Below are positions 6,658-6,814 of a DNA stretch of 6,814 nucleotides, piece by piece. The notes under the pieces are model-generated. The model was not told the origin of the DNA. It was given only the letters and a program-made list of their open reading frames with translations, and did not search any database. Numbering within the stretch: position 1 is the first letter of the stretch; the number at the start of each line of letters is the position of its first letter. The position numbers and the translations under genes were made by a program. Source of the DNA: an uncultured Armatimonadota bacterium (GTDB taxonomy: Bacteria; Armatimonadota; Armatimonadia; Armatimonadales; Armatimonadaceae); the NCBI GenBank assembly GCA_903924445.1, contig CAIYBQ010000583.1:1-6814 (forward strand). The letters run 5' to 3'.

Positions 6658-6688
6658 TTGACACGTGGGATGCCTACCCTGATAGGGT
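6658..6688 (+). promoter_or_regulatory. Likely promoter of the last gene, leaderless geometry
   Basis: TTGACA (6658-6663) is a perfect -35. Two -10 readings overlap: GATAGG (6681-6686) at 17 bases, or TAGGGT (6683-6688) at 19 bases. The second keeps the key T-A-...-T bases and ends exactly 6 bases before ATG 6695, the same distance as at gltX. The element lies in an inverted repeat ACCCT-GAT-AGGGT (6676-6688). No Shine-Dalgarno sequence stands between it and the ATG, which also suggests a leaderless transcript. Confidence 0.55.
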
Positions 6689-6694
6689 TCGGAT

Positions 6695-6814
6695 ATGACC
6701 ACACTCGTTTTGCTGTCTATGTTCCTAAGCGGGACGTCTCTCCCCGTTGGTTCAATTTCCAACCATAAGGTACAAGCCACGCAGCCCCCCGCCGTTTCAG
6801 TACAAAAGCCAAGC
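6695..6814 (+). CDS. N-terminus of a possibly exported protein, cut by window edge
   Basis: Forty codons run open from ATG 6695 to the window end. The start MTTLVLLSMFLSGTSLPVG is hydrophobic and short, followed by a Gln/Pro/Val/Lys-rich stretch (residues 26-40) like the linker of a secreted or envelope protein. The hydrophobic part lacks the basic residues normally seen at the front of a signal peptide, so export is only likely, not shown. Nothing identifies the family. The start is supported by the promoter ending 6 bases upstream; a second ATG at 6719 is possible but would cut the hydrophobic segment. Confidence 0.5.
   Translation, partial: MTTLVLLSMFLSGTSLPVGSISNHKVQATQPPAVSVQKPS

Overview
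The window looks like ordinary chromosome of a free-living bacterium with moderately high GC and compact gene packing. A HlyD-type adaptor beside an FtsX/MacB-type permease suggests a two-membrane (diderm) cell. Two promoters end in a -10-like hexamer exactly 6 bases before the start codon. That is the arrangement of leaderless genes, common in Deinococcus-Thermus and related or environmental phyla. Armatimonadota or a similar lineage is my best guess, but no marker in the window proves it. There is no sign of phage, insertion sequence, CRISPR array, tRNA or rRNA.

Layout. The left part (1-2717) is on the minus strand: a long membrane-fusion (HlyD/MacA/DevB-type) adaptor, followed 2 bases later by an FtsX/LolC/DevC-type ABC permease that runs off the left edge. 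The ATPase is probably beyond that edge. A 159-base divergent region (2718-2876) follows. It holds a foldable leader for the adaptor on the minus strand and a compact promoter for gltX on the plus strand, with two short palindromes. The plus strand then carries four genes that all overlap: glutamyl-tRNA synthetase (2877-4478), two small amidohydrolase_2-like proteins (4471-5202 and 5199-5999) and 5-formyltetrahydrofolate cyclo-ligase (5999-6610). The overlaps are 8, 4 and 1 bases, so this is almost certainly one transcript with coupled translation. After an 84-base AT-rich gap holding a second promoter, a possibly exported protein starts at 6695 and is cut by the right edge.

The most interesting part is the amidohydrolase pair. 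Both proteins keep the overall sequence pattern of the TIM-barrel family, including its C-terminal FGS/GNA signature. Both have lost most of the metal-binding and catalytic residues, and by different substitutions. They could be a heteromeric pseudoenzyme, or a split and diverged enzyme, kept in a translation operon. Next in interest are the leaderless promoter geometry at gltX and its repeat before the last gene, and the leader of the adaptor gene, which has two competing stems ending just before the ribosome binding site.
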